Shown in pieces: positions 16,258 to 22,425 of a stretch of DNA of 22,425 nt. Positions within the stretch are counted from its first letter, which is position 1. Each line of letters begins with the position of its first letter. The translations under genes were made by a program, and so were the position numbers. The notes under the pieces were generated by a model, which did not search any database, was not told the origin of the DNA, and saw only the letters and a program-made list of their open reading frames with translations. The stretch is from UBA1672 sp964015995 (GTDB lineage Bacteria; Pseudomonadota; Alphaproteobacteria; Micavibrionales; Micavibrionaceae): the NCBI GenBank assembly GCA_964015995.1, contig CAXHFH010000028.1, forward strand, positions 1-22,425. Direction: 5' to 3'.

Positions 16258-16286
16258 TTGAACATTCCGTCAAAACGCGCTATGAC
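16258..16286 (+). promoter_or_regulatory. Candidate promoter for the LOG-like gene
   Basis: TTGAAC (16258-16263) and TATGAC (16281-16286) are 17 bases apart. A TATAAG a few bases downstream is an alternative -10. Confidence 0.35.
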
Positions 16287-16325
16287 TTATGTATAAGAAT
16301 AAAAAATATTATTAAGGGGATTGTT

Positions 16326-17246
16326 GTGAGTGGTAATGTTCAAAAAATAGCTGTGATGGCGAGCTCGACGTCAAAGAGTGACTCATTTTGTGATGATGGT
16401 CGCGCTTTGGGTGGTATTCTTGCAGGGCAGGGCATGACTGTGATCTTGCCCGGTGATCTGGATAGTATCAAAGGGGACGTTATGATCGGCGCGTTGCATA
16501 ATGAAGGCAACGTTGTGAATGTTTATTCTGACCCCGGGGCATCGCCGTTTGTCCCGCATCCTCCGAATACGAATGATGATTTGATTGAACGTGTCATTGT
16601 CGAAGGACGCAAGGGCGTTAAGAAATCTTTAGATACGCGTGCGGACGTGGCTGTTTTGATGCAAGGCGGTTTGGAAGAACTTGACCAGGCAATGCACCTT
16701 GCACGCCGTGGCACGCCGTTGATTGTCGTTAATGAGGCCGGTTTTTATAACGGCCTGAAAGAGCAGCTTGATACGCTTAAAGAAAGTCGGTTAATGCACA
16801 ACTTTCCCGGCAACCGTGTAGAGCATGTCCATGTCGTTGACAGTGTTGAAGAGGTTGTACCGATTATTGATTTGTATAATGCGATGGGCACACCTGAATA
16901 TGATTATGCCCAACGATGGAGTAAGGACAAAGCCGAAGATCGCTTTGTGCGCCGTGATCGTACGGATGAGGCACCCGGTTTTTCAAGGCGTGCCCATGAA
17001 AATAAACTCGCAGATGATGCGGGTATTGTGGCGTTGGCACAGGCGTCGCAAGCATTGGTAGAGGATAAAAATATTCCGATGGTGATTGATAATACCACTG
17101 GATATTACGATGGGTTATTGGCACAGCTTGATAATTATGTTGATGAAGGCATTGAAACAATCAAAAGCATTCCTGCAATTCACGTTACGCAAAATGGTCG
17201 TCCGGTTGATGTTTCCGAACAAGATTTTGCAGATCATGATATGTAA
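16326..17246 (+). CDS. LOG-family-like protein, degenerate and partly duplicated
   Basis: A 306-residue protein of the LOG/TIGR00730 Rossmann family, whose members hydrolyse nucleotide 5'-monophosphates to base plus ribose 5-phosphate. The start is GTG 16326 with AAGGGGA 5 bases upstream. The fold is seen in IAVMASS at the N-terminus, ADVAVLMQGGLEELDQAM (107-123) where true LOG enzymes have PGGxGTxxE, and TPLIVVNEAGFYNGLKEQLD (130-149). The Gly-Thr pair of the signature is missing, so catalysis is doubtful. A second C-terminal-like segment follows at 226-270, ending IPMVIDNTTGYYDGLLAQLD. The protein is therefore longer than ordinary LOG proteins (about 180-200 residues). The next gene starts 17 bases later. 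It may bind a nucleotide rather than cleave it. Confidence 0.8.
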   Translation: MSGNVQKIAVMASSTSKSDSFCDDGRALGGILAGQGMTVILPGDLDSIKGDVMIGALHNEGNVVNVYSDPGASPFVPHPPNTNDDLIERVIVEGRKGVKKSLDTRADVAVLMQGGLEELDQAMHLARRGTPLIVVNEAGFYNGLKEQLDTLKESRLMHNFPGNRVEHVHVVDSVEEVVPIIDLYNAMGTPEYDYAQRWSKDKAEDRFVRRDRTDEAPGFSRRAHENKLADDAGIVALAQASQALVEDKNIPMVIDNTTGYYDGLLAQLDNYVDEGIETIKSIPAIHVTQNGRPVDVSEQDFADHDM

Positions 17247-17263
17247 GAGTTATAATCATAACC

Positions 17264-18106
17264 ATGAGTAGTGATCACGACATACAATCCGAAATAGATG
17301 CTTCCGTAAGTGGCGGTAGCGCGTTGGGCAGTGCCTTAAGCACAGCGCGCGCGCACATGAATCGTCAATTTTTACTGACCAGCTTCGCCGGTTTAATGTC
17401 CTTTGGCGCATTGGCGCAAGAAGTGCCAGAAACGCAAGCTCAGGATACGTTGGATACTGAAAACCCGAAGGCCATAACGATATTAAGCCAGCCTTCGATG
17501 ATGGATGACCCCCAAGCCGCGCCAATTTCATGGGATGATATTGTAAAACCGCAAGCGCAAAATCAAGATGATGATAAATTGGAAGGGTGGGAGCGTTGGA
17601 ACGTGGTTTTAACCTCAGGTTCAAGGCATATTGGTGCGCGCACCTATCAGGTGGAAAGTGTCGAAACTTTTGACTTTGGTGATGTGTTCGGAGATTTGGC
17701 CGATCAATTCCCACAGTTGGGTGATCTGGAAGTGAAAATTCCAACCGTTACGGACGAACCTTATAATGAATTTAACCCGGGTATTGGCGCGGAATACCGT
17801 TTGAATAACAATTTCCATGCGGCAGCAGGGATTTACAAAAATAGCATCCACGGTATTTCTGTCTATCTGGGCGCGGGCGCAGAGACAAATCGTGAAAAGT
17901 TTTTAGGTGCCGGATTGGATGTCGGCGCGGTGACAGGCTACGCAGAAGATGTCGTGCCGTCTGCTTTTCCTTACATTCGTTTAGGGCGTGAAGATCAAAT
18001 TATAAATGCGCAGTTTGGCGGCATACCCGCTATTGAAAATGTAACACCCGCAGTTGTCGCGCTTAGGTTGCGTGTGAATTTAGATCCTGTGTTCGAGCCT
18101 GAATAG
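17264..18106 (+). CDS. Secreted or outer-membrane beta-rich hypothetical protein
   Basis: A 280-residue exported protein. A typical signal peptide, MNRQFLLTSFAGLMSFGALA, is at residues 32-51 with likely cleavage before QE. The start could be ATG 17264, giving a 31-residue cytoplasmic-looking extension before it, or ATG 17357, giving a standard signal peptide but no ribosome site. The mature N-terminus is Gln- and Asp-rich and probably flexible. From about residue 110 alternating polar/hydrophobic strands appear, including NPGIGAEYRL, FHAAAGIYKNS, ISVYLGAGAE and GAVTGYAEDV, a pattern seen in small outer-membrane or periplasmic beta-barrel proteins of unknown function. It is convergent with the next minus-strand gene, 19 bases away, with no terminator. 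Confidence 0.75.
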   Translation: MSSDHDIQSEIDASVSGGSALGSALSTARAHMNRQFLLTSFAGLMSFGALAQEVPETQAQDTLDTENPKAITILSQPSMMDDPQAAPISWDDIVKPQAQNQDDDKLEGWERWNVVLTSGSRHIGARTYQVESVETFDFGDVFGDLADQFPQLGDLEVKIPTVTDEPYNEFNPGIGAEYRLNNNFHAAAGIYKNSIHGISVYLGAGAETNREKFLGAGLDVGAVTGYAEDVVPSAFPYIRLGREDQIINAQFGGIPAIENVTPAVVALRLRVNLDPVFEPE

Positions 18107-18125
18107 ATCAAAGATTTATTGAAGA

Positions 18126-18857
18126 TTAATCAGGGTGGATGTCGGCATAATCGCCTAATTCTGCATCATCATCGTCTAGCATGTAAGCAGGTACGCTGAG
18201 ATCCTCTTCATCGGTATTATTTTGACGGTCAAAAAATTCAATTAACGGTGCGTCATCAACGCGGAAACTTTGCGTTTCTATCTCTAGCAGGCATCCTTGC
18301 GCGGCAATATCGGCCAATTCTTGCTTCTTGGATTCGAGGTCGTATCCGCCGTGTTCTATTTCTTTGTGAATACGATGTAATTCTTGTCTTTGCATCTCAG
18401 AGAATTTGACCCGAACAACAATATCAGACTCTTCTTCAGTATCCGCATTTGGGTGTTCAACAAACGTAACGCCGGGGAAAATACGTTTCGGTACAGGGGT
18501 TTTGCCTTGCTCTGCGGCGACAAAATCGTGGTAATCCTGATCAACAAAACGCAGTGATGCCTCGTCATATTGAATGATTTCTTCACGCTCGTTGGTATGA
18601 ACAGACCATAAAATAAGATCGTGCATGTTATCGCGCTCAACGGATTGCTCCATTGTGTGCATGTGGGATCCTAAAATGCCTTCAGCCAGCTTGGTTGCGA
18701 TGTAGGATTTTCCGACGCCGGGTTCACCAATAATGGAGACTTTAAGCTCATCTTCGGGCGATGTGATTCCTGCCGATTTGACAGATTGTGCGAAGGCAGC
18801 GGTCAAATCAGGTAAATTGTCAGACGTAATAAACGCAGAATCTTTCATATCACCCAT
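18126..18857 (-). CDS. P-loop NTPase, divergent TsaE-like
   Basis: A 243-residue ATP-binding protein. The Walker A motif GEPGVGKS lies at residues 44-51 after a hydrophobic strand (VSII). Features after it recall TsaE, the ATPase of the tRNA t6A pathway: a QYDEASLRFVDQDYHDFV block like the HFDLYRL..PEEL..DY region, then GVTFVEHPN like the family EWP motif, then a VRVKF strand. The match is weak and the protein is longer than TsaE (about 150), with an acidic tail (LDDDDAELGD). It may be a paralogue with another role or a different AAA-type NTPase. ATG 18857 has no clear ribosome site; ATG 18848 is an alternative. No signal peptide or TM is seen. Confidence 0.75.
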   Translation of the reverse strand: MGDMKDSAFITSDNLPDLTAAFAQSVKSAGITSPEDELKVSIIGEPGVGKSYIATKLAEGILGSHMHTMEQSVERDNMHDLILWSVHTNEREEIIQYDEASLRFVDQDYHDFVAAEQGKTPVPKRIFPGVTFVEHPNADTEEESDIVVRVKFSEMQRQELHRIHKEIEHGGYDLESKKQELADIAAQGCLLEIETQSFRVDDAPLIEFFDRQNNTDEEDLSVPAYMLDDDDAELGDYADIHPD

Positions 18858-18939
18858 GAATTATTATTATCAATTCTGATGTTAAGATGAATGATTATAA
18901 GTGTTTGTGTCAAATAATTTATGTGCTGCGGGTGCTCTT

Positions 18940-19224
18940 TTAGGCCGCGACATCAACGGCAATACGTTTGTCACGCAAGGGGCGCACAACGGTGATGCAT
19001 TTCTGATAAGTCGGGTGCGCCTTATATTGTTCTAACATGGCTTGGTCGGAAAATTCACCATAGACGACAACATCGATTTCGTTTTGGATCTGATCGACCT
19101 TTTTGTTTTTTGTAACATTAAGAAGCCAGTCACCTTCAATGGTTTCAAGCATCTTCAAGCCGTTATAAATCTCATCAACGTCGTCTGGGTTTTTTGCGCT
19201 GAACATTACAATGTGCCTGATCAT
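18940..19224 (-). CDS. Dabb (stress-responsive alpha/beta barrel) protein
   Basis: A 94-residue ferredoxin-like alpha/beta barrel of the Dabb family. It opens with MIRHIVMFSAK and carries the family pattern of a first beta strand with a conserved His, then VVVYGEFSD and the end YKAHPTYQKCITVVRPLRDKRIAVD. The length is usual for a stand-alone Dabb protein, which form dimers and have varied or unknown functions. It starts 7 bases after the ferredoxin stop and is the last gene of this minus-strand operon. The likely role is not evident from sequence. Confidence 0.93.
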   Translation of the reverse strand: MIRHIVMFSAKNPDDVDEIYNGLKMLETIEGDWLLNVTKNKKVDQIQNEIDVVVYGEFSDQAMLEQYKAHPTYQKCITVVRPLRDKRIAVDVAA

Positions 19225-19231
19225 AGCGCGT

Positions 19232-19570
19232 CTACCACTTTACCTTCGCGCCGGGAACGGCGACAATTAAACCATCAAGATCTTCGCTCATGCGGATCTG
19301 GCAACCAAGGCGTGACTGATCATGCAGGTCAAACGCGATATCAAGGATGTCTTCCTCTTCCTCGGTTTTTTCATTGTTCTGCGCGGTAACTTTATCTTCC
19401 CAATCAGGGTGGATGTACATGTGACAGGTCGCACAGGCCATAGAACCACCGCATGCACCTTCAATTTCGGCAAAACCGGCATCGCGCAAAATTTCCATTA
19501 AAGACCAACCGTCTTCGGCTTCTATAGCTTTTTCTACGCCGTCTTTTTGAATGACTGTAATTTCGGCCAT
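19232..19570 (-). CDS. [2Fe-2S] ferredoxin, adrenodoxin/ISC type
   Basis: A 112-residue electron carrier. The cluster cysteines are Cys40, Cys46 and Cys49 (GACGGSMACATCHMY) and Cys90 (RLGC), the C-x5-C-x2-C-xn-C spacing of adrenodoxin-type ferredoxins. An acidic stretch (NEKTEEEED) between them is typical of the reductase-binding face. In ISC systems this ferredoxin gives electrons for persulfide reduction during Fe-S assembly. It lies 4 bases after the cysteine desulfurase C-terminal frame and just before the Dabb gene, so it is in one operon. The assigned role fits the neighbouring desulfurase. Confidence 0.95.
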   Translation of the reverse strand: MAEITVIQKDGVEKAIEAEDGWSLMEILRDAGFAEIEGACGGSMACATCHMYIHPDWEDKVTAQNNEKTEEEEDILDIAFDLHDQSRLGCQIRMSEDLDGLIVAVPGAKVKW

Positions 19571-19574
19571 GCCT

Positions 19575-19955
19575 TTATTTCCCTTTTTTATTTTGCAGGC
19601 GTGTATATATTTTTTCCCACGCGGCTAAGAATGCATCAATATCGTCCTCTTTCGTAGCCCAGCCCATCGAAATACGCAAGGCACTGGCGGCGACTTTTTC
19701 ATCCAGTCCCATCGCGAGGAGGGTCGTGCTCGGCTTGACGGTTCCACTGGAGCATGCAGAGCCGTTACTGAGTGCAATGCCCTCTAAATCCAATGCCATA
19801 AGCAATGTTTGGGAATTGGTGTCAGGGAGGCTGAAAAAGCTTGTATTGGCGACGCGCCTTGTGCCTTTTGCATGAATGATGATATCAGGCGATATTGATG
19901 TGATGCGTTCTTCCAATTTCTCACGCCAGCCTTCAAGTGCCTGATAATGATTCAT
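19575..19955 (-). CDS. Cysteine desulfurase, C-terminal part
   Basis: A 126-residue frame that is the C-terminal third of a NifS/IscS-like cysteine desulfurase. The catalytic cysteine is Cys68 in GSACSSGTVKPS (codon 19752-19754). It reads on in the same frame as the upstream part, with only a TAA and a TAT codon between the two. The fused length, 380 residues plus the stop, and the Cys at virtual position 324 match a normal class I enzyme (Cys328 in E. coli IscS). ATG 19953-19955 could restart translation, but no ribosome site is seen. Alone it cannot be an enzyme because the PLP lysine is in the other part. It is followed 4 bases later by the ferredoxin. Confidence 0.85.
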   Translation of the reverse strand: MNHYQALEGWREKLEERITSISPDIIIHAKGTRRVANTSFFSLPDTNSQTLLMALDLEGIALSNGSACSSGTVKPSTTLLAMGLDEKVAASALRISMGWATKEDDIDAFLAAWEKIYTRLQNKKGK

Positions 19956-19958
19956 ATA

Positions 19959-20723
19959 TTAATAAGATTCTTGCGCGGCAGCACAAAACCCCGCAATGCC
20001 TGCGACGTTTTCTGTGCCTGCACGTGCGGATTTTTCTTGCCCGCCGCCTATAAGTAACGTCGGGGTTTGTCCGCATAAGCCTAGTGCCAGCGCACCCACA
20101 CCTTGTGGTCCACCGATTTTGTGCGCGGAGACTGTCAGGAAATCAATGCCGTTTTCTTTCATATCAACGGGAATACGCCCCGCCGCCTGCACAGCGTCAC
20201 AGTGGAATAGGGCGCCATATTTGTGCGCAAGGGCGGATATTTGCGCAACGTCCTGTATCACACCGCTTTCGTTATTCACGAACATGCAAGACACTAAACA
20301 GACTTTATGGTCGTTTAGTAAAGTTTCAAGTGCGCCGAGGTCAGTAAGCCCCTGATCATTAACAGGAATTGTTTGTGCGTTCGGCAGTGTGTTTTGGTGT
20401 TCTGATATCGAAGGATGTTCTGATGCAGAGATCAGGATTGTCTCATCGGGATAGGTGTCCGCAAAATGCCTTAAAACTGTGTTGTTTCCCTCAGTCGCGC
20501 CGCTATTGAAGATGATTTGGTTTGTATCCGCACCAACCAGTTTGGCCACATGTGTGCGTGCATCTTCAACAATTTTGCGTCCCTCACGCCCATAGCTATG
20601 CACTGCCGAAGCGTTATAGGCCGCATTCTCGCAGTTCAAAACGGCTTGCATCGCGACTCGGGCAGAGGGGCGAAGTGCTGCAGTTGCGTTGTAATCGAGG
20701 TAAATAATCTTGTTCATAACCAT
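19959..20723 (-). CDS. Cysteine desulfurase, N-terminal part ending at an in-frame stop
   Basis: A 254-residue frame with the PLP-binding two thirds of a class V aminotransferase of NifS/IscS type. It shows YLDYNATAALRP, the NSGATEGNN block, SASEHPSI, FHCDAVQAAG for the PLP-contacting Asp, and the PLP lysine Lys202 in SAHKIGGP (codon 20118-20120). It converts cysteine to alanine and a persulfide for Fe-S clusters and tRNA thiolation. It stops at TAA 19959-19961, before the catalytic cysteine, which lies downstream in the same frame. ATG 20717 is an alternative start 2 codons in. A true point mutation, a sequence error, or a functional split gene are the options; the first two are likeliest. 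Confidence 0.85.
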   Translation of the reverse strand: MVMNKIIYLDYNATAALRPSARVAMQAVLNCENAAYNASAVHSYGREGRKIVEDARTHVAKLVGADTNQIIFNSGATEGNNTVLRHFADTYPDETILISASEHPSISEHQNTLPNAQTIPVNDQGLTDLGALETLLNDHKVCLVSCMFVNNESGVIQDVAQISALAHKYGALFHCDAVQAAGRIPVDMKENGIDFLTVSAHKIGGPQGVGALALGLCGQTPTLLIGGGQEKSARAGTENVAGIAGFCAAAQESY

Positions 20724-20892
20724 CCACTATCGTATTATCCACATTGTTTTTCAAGGGGTTATACGAATTTTATGGACATATTTTTAATTGTCTAATATAA
20801 CAAGGGCAATTATCGGGGCACATTTTCAATAATACAAAACCTGATAATTAAATTATATAAGTTAACTTATTGAATAATATAAGAGGTTTTGA
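20724..20892. promoter_or_regulatory. Divergent promoter region with a 14-base palindrome
   Basis: This 169-base AT-rich region must drive the desulfurase operon leftwards and the hydrolase rightwards. A perfect palindrome ATAAGTTAACTTAT lies at 20857-20870, about 25 bases before the hydrolase start, and could be an operator. On the minus strand TTGTTA and TATGTC are spaced as a weak promoter for the desulfurase. I cannot match the palindrome to a named iron or Rrf2 regulator. Confidence 0.35.
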
Positions 20893-21561
20893 ATGCCCGA
20901 AGTAATCCTGAACGGTCCGGCCGGACGTCTAGAAGGTCGCTACCATCACTCCAAAACAAAAGATGCACCATTGGCTCTGGTTTTACATCCAAATCCGCAA
21001 CATGGCGGCACGATGAATAACAAGATCACATATGCGTTGTATCAAGCATACGTGGCACGCGGATTTTCCGTTCTGCGCTTTAACTTTCGTGGTGTAGGAC
21101 GCTCTCAAGGTGCCTATGATGAAGGTGAAGGTGAATTGAGCGATGCGGCTTCTGCGTTGGATTGGATGCAGGATATAAACCCGAATGCACCCTATGTCTG
21201 GGTTGCTGGTTTTTCATTCGGTGCCTGGATTGGTATGCAGCTTTTGATGCGTCGTCCTGAAATTGAAGGCTTTATCTCTATTGCGCCACCTGCGCACACA
21301 GATGACTTCTCGTTTCTTGCGCCGTGCCCGACATCAGGTTTGATGTTGCATGGTGGCCGTGATGACATTATCCCGCAGGAATGCGTGGGTGAGTTGGTTC
21401 AGCGTTTGCACTTGCAAAAAGGTATTGATATTGATTTCCGCGTTTTGCCGGAAGCCAACCATTTCTTCCACAATCACATCGATCAGATGATTGATAATGT
21501 GCATGATCACATGAACTCTGCGAGAGGCGGCGTACAAGTGCCAGTCAAAATCGCGGCTTAA
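20893..21561 (+). CDS. Alpha/beta hydrolase
   Basis: A 222-residue alpha/beta hydrolase of the COG2945 type (small cytoplasmic serine hydrolases). The nucleophile is Ser108 in GFSFGAW. The acid is Asp157 or Asp158 in LHGGRDDIIP, and His190 is in ANHFFH. The N-terminal LVLHPNPQHGGTMNNK and RFNFRGVGRSQG are family marks. AAGAGG lies 6 bases before ATG 20893. In alphaproteobacteria this family is often found divergent from or next to cysteine desulfurase and suf genes, as here, but its substrate is unknown. It ends in a strong terminator. Confidence 0.93.
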   Translation: MPEVILNGPAGRLEGRYHHSKTKDAPLALVLHPNPQHGGTMNNKITYALYQAYVARGFSVLRFNFRGVGRSQGAYDEGEGELSDAASALDWMQDINPNAPYVWVAGFSFGAWIGMQLLMRRPEIEGFISIAPPAHTDDFSFLAPCPTSGLMLHGGRDDIIPQECVGELVQRLHLQKGIDIDFRVLPEANHFFHNHIDQMIDNVHDHMNSARGGVQVPVKIAA

Positions 21562-21576
21562 ATAAAAAACCGCGAT
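21550..21576. repeat. Hairpin straddling the hydrolase stop codon
   Basis: ATCGCGG (21550-21556) is complementary to CCGCGAT (21570-21576) across 13 AT-rich bases that include the stop codon. It lies 19 bases before the terminator hairpin and may protect the transcript 3' end. Confidence 0.5.
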
Positions 21577-21594
21577 CATAAGAATTTTATAAGG

Positions 21595-21622
21595 CAGGCT
21601 TGGTTTTCAAGCCTGTTTTTTT
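21595..21622 (+). terminator. Rho-independent terminator
   Basis: A perfect 8-bp stem CAGGCTTG/CAAGCCTG with loop GTTTT is followed by seven T. It ends the hydrolase transcript; its T-run overlaps the stop codon of the convergent bcp gene. Confidence 0.9.
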
Positions 21623-22103
21623 ATGCGGCCTTTTGATCCAGATTTTCGAGTGCTTCTCGTACCTCATCAACGTGGCCTTTAACTTTTACCTTACGCCAAA
21701 TTTGCGCAATTTTTCCGTTTTCATCAATCAGGAAGGTCGAGCGGACAATGCCTAAAAAGCTTTTGCCGTACATACTTTTTTCTTTCCAGACACCGTAGCT
21801 TTCACAGACATTGCCGTCTTCGTCTGAGGCAAGCGGGAAGTTAAAGTCGTATTTGGCCTTAAATTTATCATGTTTGGCGACACTGTCTTTTGAGATTCCG
21901 ATAATTTCGGCATTCAGTTCTTCAAATGCAGGTTTTTGATCGCGAAAGTCACACGATTCCGTCGTGCATCCGGGAGTGTTGTCTTTGGGGTAGAAATAGA
22001 TCACGACCTTTTTACCCTTTAAGGTGGTTAAATTAATTTCTCCACCGTTATCGGTTGGAAGTGTGAACGGGGGGGCGGTATCTCCAATTTGTAGGTCTGT
22101 CAT
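21621..22103 (-). CDS. bcp: Peroxiredoxin, Bcp/PrxQ type (thioredoxin-dependent)
   Basis: A 160-residue peroxiredoxin that reduces peroxides using thioredoxin. The peroxidatic Cys46 and resolving Cys51 form the CTTESC motif in TPGCTTESCDFRD, which defines the 2-Cys Bcp/PrxQ form. The length and sequence are typical: VVIYFYPKDNTPGC, ISKDS, FPLASDEDG and FLIDENGKI. AGGAGAG lies 6 bases before ATG 22103. It is convergent with the hydrolase and divergent from the YhdP-like gene, with its own promoter presumably in 22104-22244, where I could not find a good match. It protects the cytoplasm from peroxide, possibly including nearby Fe-S enzymes. Confidence 0.96.
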   Translation of the reverse strand: MTDLQIGDTAPPFTLPTDNGGEINLTTLKGKKVVIYFYPKDNTPGCTTESCDFRDQKPAFEELNAEIIGISKDSVAKHDKFKAKYDFNFPLASDEDGNVCESYGVWKEKSMYGKSFLGIVRSTFLIDENGKIAQIWRKVKVKGHVDEVREALENLDQKAA

Positions 22104-22244
22104 TGTTTCTCTCCTGTTGAATAGGGCATTAGTCGTGGTTATCCTTTAAAAAACTGCGCTTCACTATAGTCACAACGCTTTTACCGCGATACTAATAGAA
22201 GATTAAATGTTTGTAATCTGAAATATTAAAAACGGGCGTCATCG

Positions 22245-22425
22245 GTGTCAAAGAAAGTGAAACGAGTTTTCTGGGGAACAGGAAAGTGGAGCCTACGGCT
22301 TCTCTTTTTATCTTCTTTGGTGTTGTTCTTTTTGTCGATTATTTTTGTCTTACGTGTCTCAAAAGTGCCTTATGACATAACGTTCGCAAAGGATTACATC
22401 GAGGCCGCCATGTATGACAGCGCAA
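22245..22425 (+). CDS. YhdP/DUF3971-like (AsmA superfamily) protein, N-terminal part
   Basis: The first 60 residues of a gene cut by the window end. GTG 22245 is the most upstream plausible start; GTG 22257 is also in frame. A basic N-terminus leads to one TM helix (LLFLSSLVLFFLSIIFVL, about 19-36), then RVSKVPYDITFAKDYIEAAM. This anchor followed by a P-I-D-l-x-F-x-K-x-Y-I-E-x-A pattern is typical of large alphaproteobacterial YhdP/AsmA-like envelope proteins, thought to move phospholipid between membranes. The identification rests on a short stretch, so it is tentative. Confidence 0.65.
   Translation, partial: MSKKVKRVFWGTGKWSLRLLFLSSLVLFFLSIIFVLRVSKVPYDITFAKDYIEAAMYDSA

Noticed and set aside
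19959..19961. Recoded TAA or selenocysteine site
   Set aside because: TAA is used as an ordinary stop by many genes here, and selenocysteine uses TGA; a mutation or error is simpler.
19996..20355. Plus-strand frame of 119 codons
   Set aside because: Antisense to the cysteine desulfurase; Pro/Cys/Ser-rich shadow of conserved codons.

Overview
The window reads as a chromosomal contig end from a Gram-negative bacterium, most likely an alphaproteobacterium. Support for this comes from a two-transmembrane-plus hybrid kinase repertoire, a eukaryotic-type NADP isocitrate dehydrogenase, an adrenodoxin-like ISC ferredoxin next to a cysteine desulfurase, a YhdP/AsmA-like gene and a tRNA with an encoded CCA end. 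A Micavibrionales-like lineage is only a guess. The first 45 bases are not genomic: they match an Illumina Nextera read-2/i7 adapter, so the first gene begins at the contig break.

Region 1 (46-7820, all +) is a dense phosphorelay locus. A membrane hybrid kinase with two receiver domains is followed by a free Hpt protein, a receiver with an unknown N-terminal domain, and a single-domain receiver. A second hybrid kinase (multi-TM sensor, CHASE, kinase, receiver, fused Hpt) with its own single-domain receiver comes next. The parts are similar enough to suggest an old duplication, with Hpt free in one copy and fused in the other. Another stand-alone receiver of Rcp1 type lies at 9151-9537 under its own promoter.

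Region 2 (7821-9150) holds a CAT-anticodon tRNA (probably tRNA-Met) on the minus strand, a structured but gene-less stretch, an unrecognised acidic protein, and a tandem terminator followed by a promoter.

Region 3 (9539-16232) is housekeeping DNA with AT-richer insertions: mnmA (-), then on + a DUF1971/TehB-like protein, a GT4 glycosyltransferase, an ankyrin protein whose C-terminus looks like EF-Tu domain 3, icd, a four-TM protein and a TPR methyltransferase.

Region 4 (16326-18857) has a LOG-like protein with a degenerate signature and a second partial LOG-like segment, a secreted or outer-membrane protein, and (minus) a TsaE-like P-loop protein.

Region 5 (18940-22425) is an Fe-S/sulfur cluster on the minus strand: a cysteine desulfurase interrupted by an in-frame TAA between its PLP lysine and catalytic cysteine, a [2Fe-2S] ferredoxin and a Dabb protein. 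It is divergent from an alpha/beta hydrolase (+). A Bcp peroxiredoxin (-) and the 5' end of a YhdP-like gene (+) close the window.

The most unusual items are the ankyrin-EF-Tu domain 3 fusion, the split cysteine desulfurase, the degenerate double LOG-like protein and the composite phosphorelay locus. No CRISPR array, insertion sequence, integrase, phage module or toxin gene was seen.
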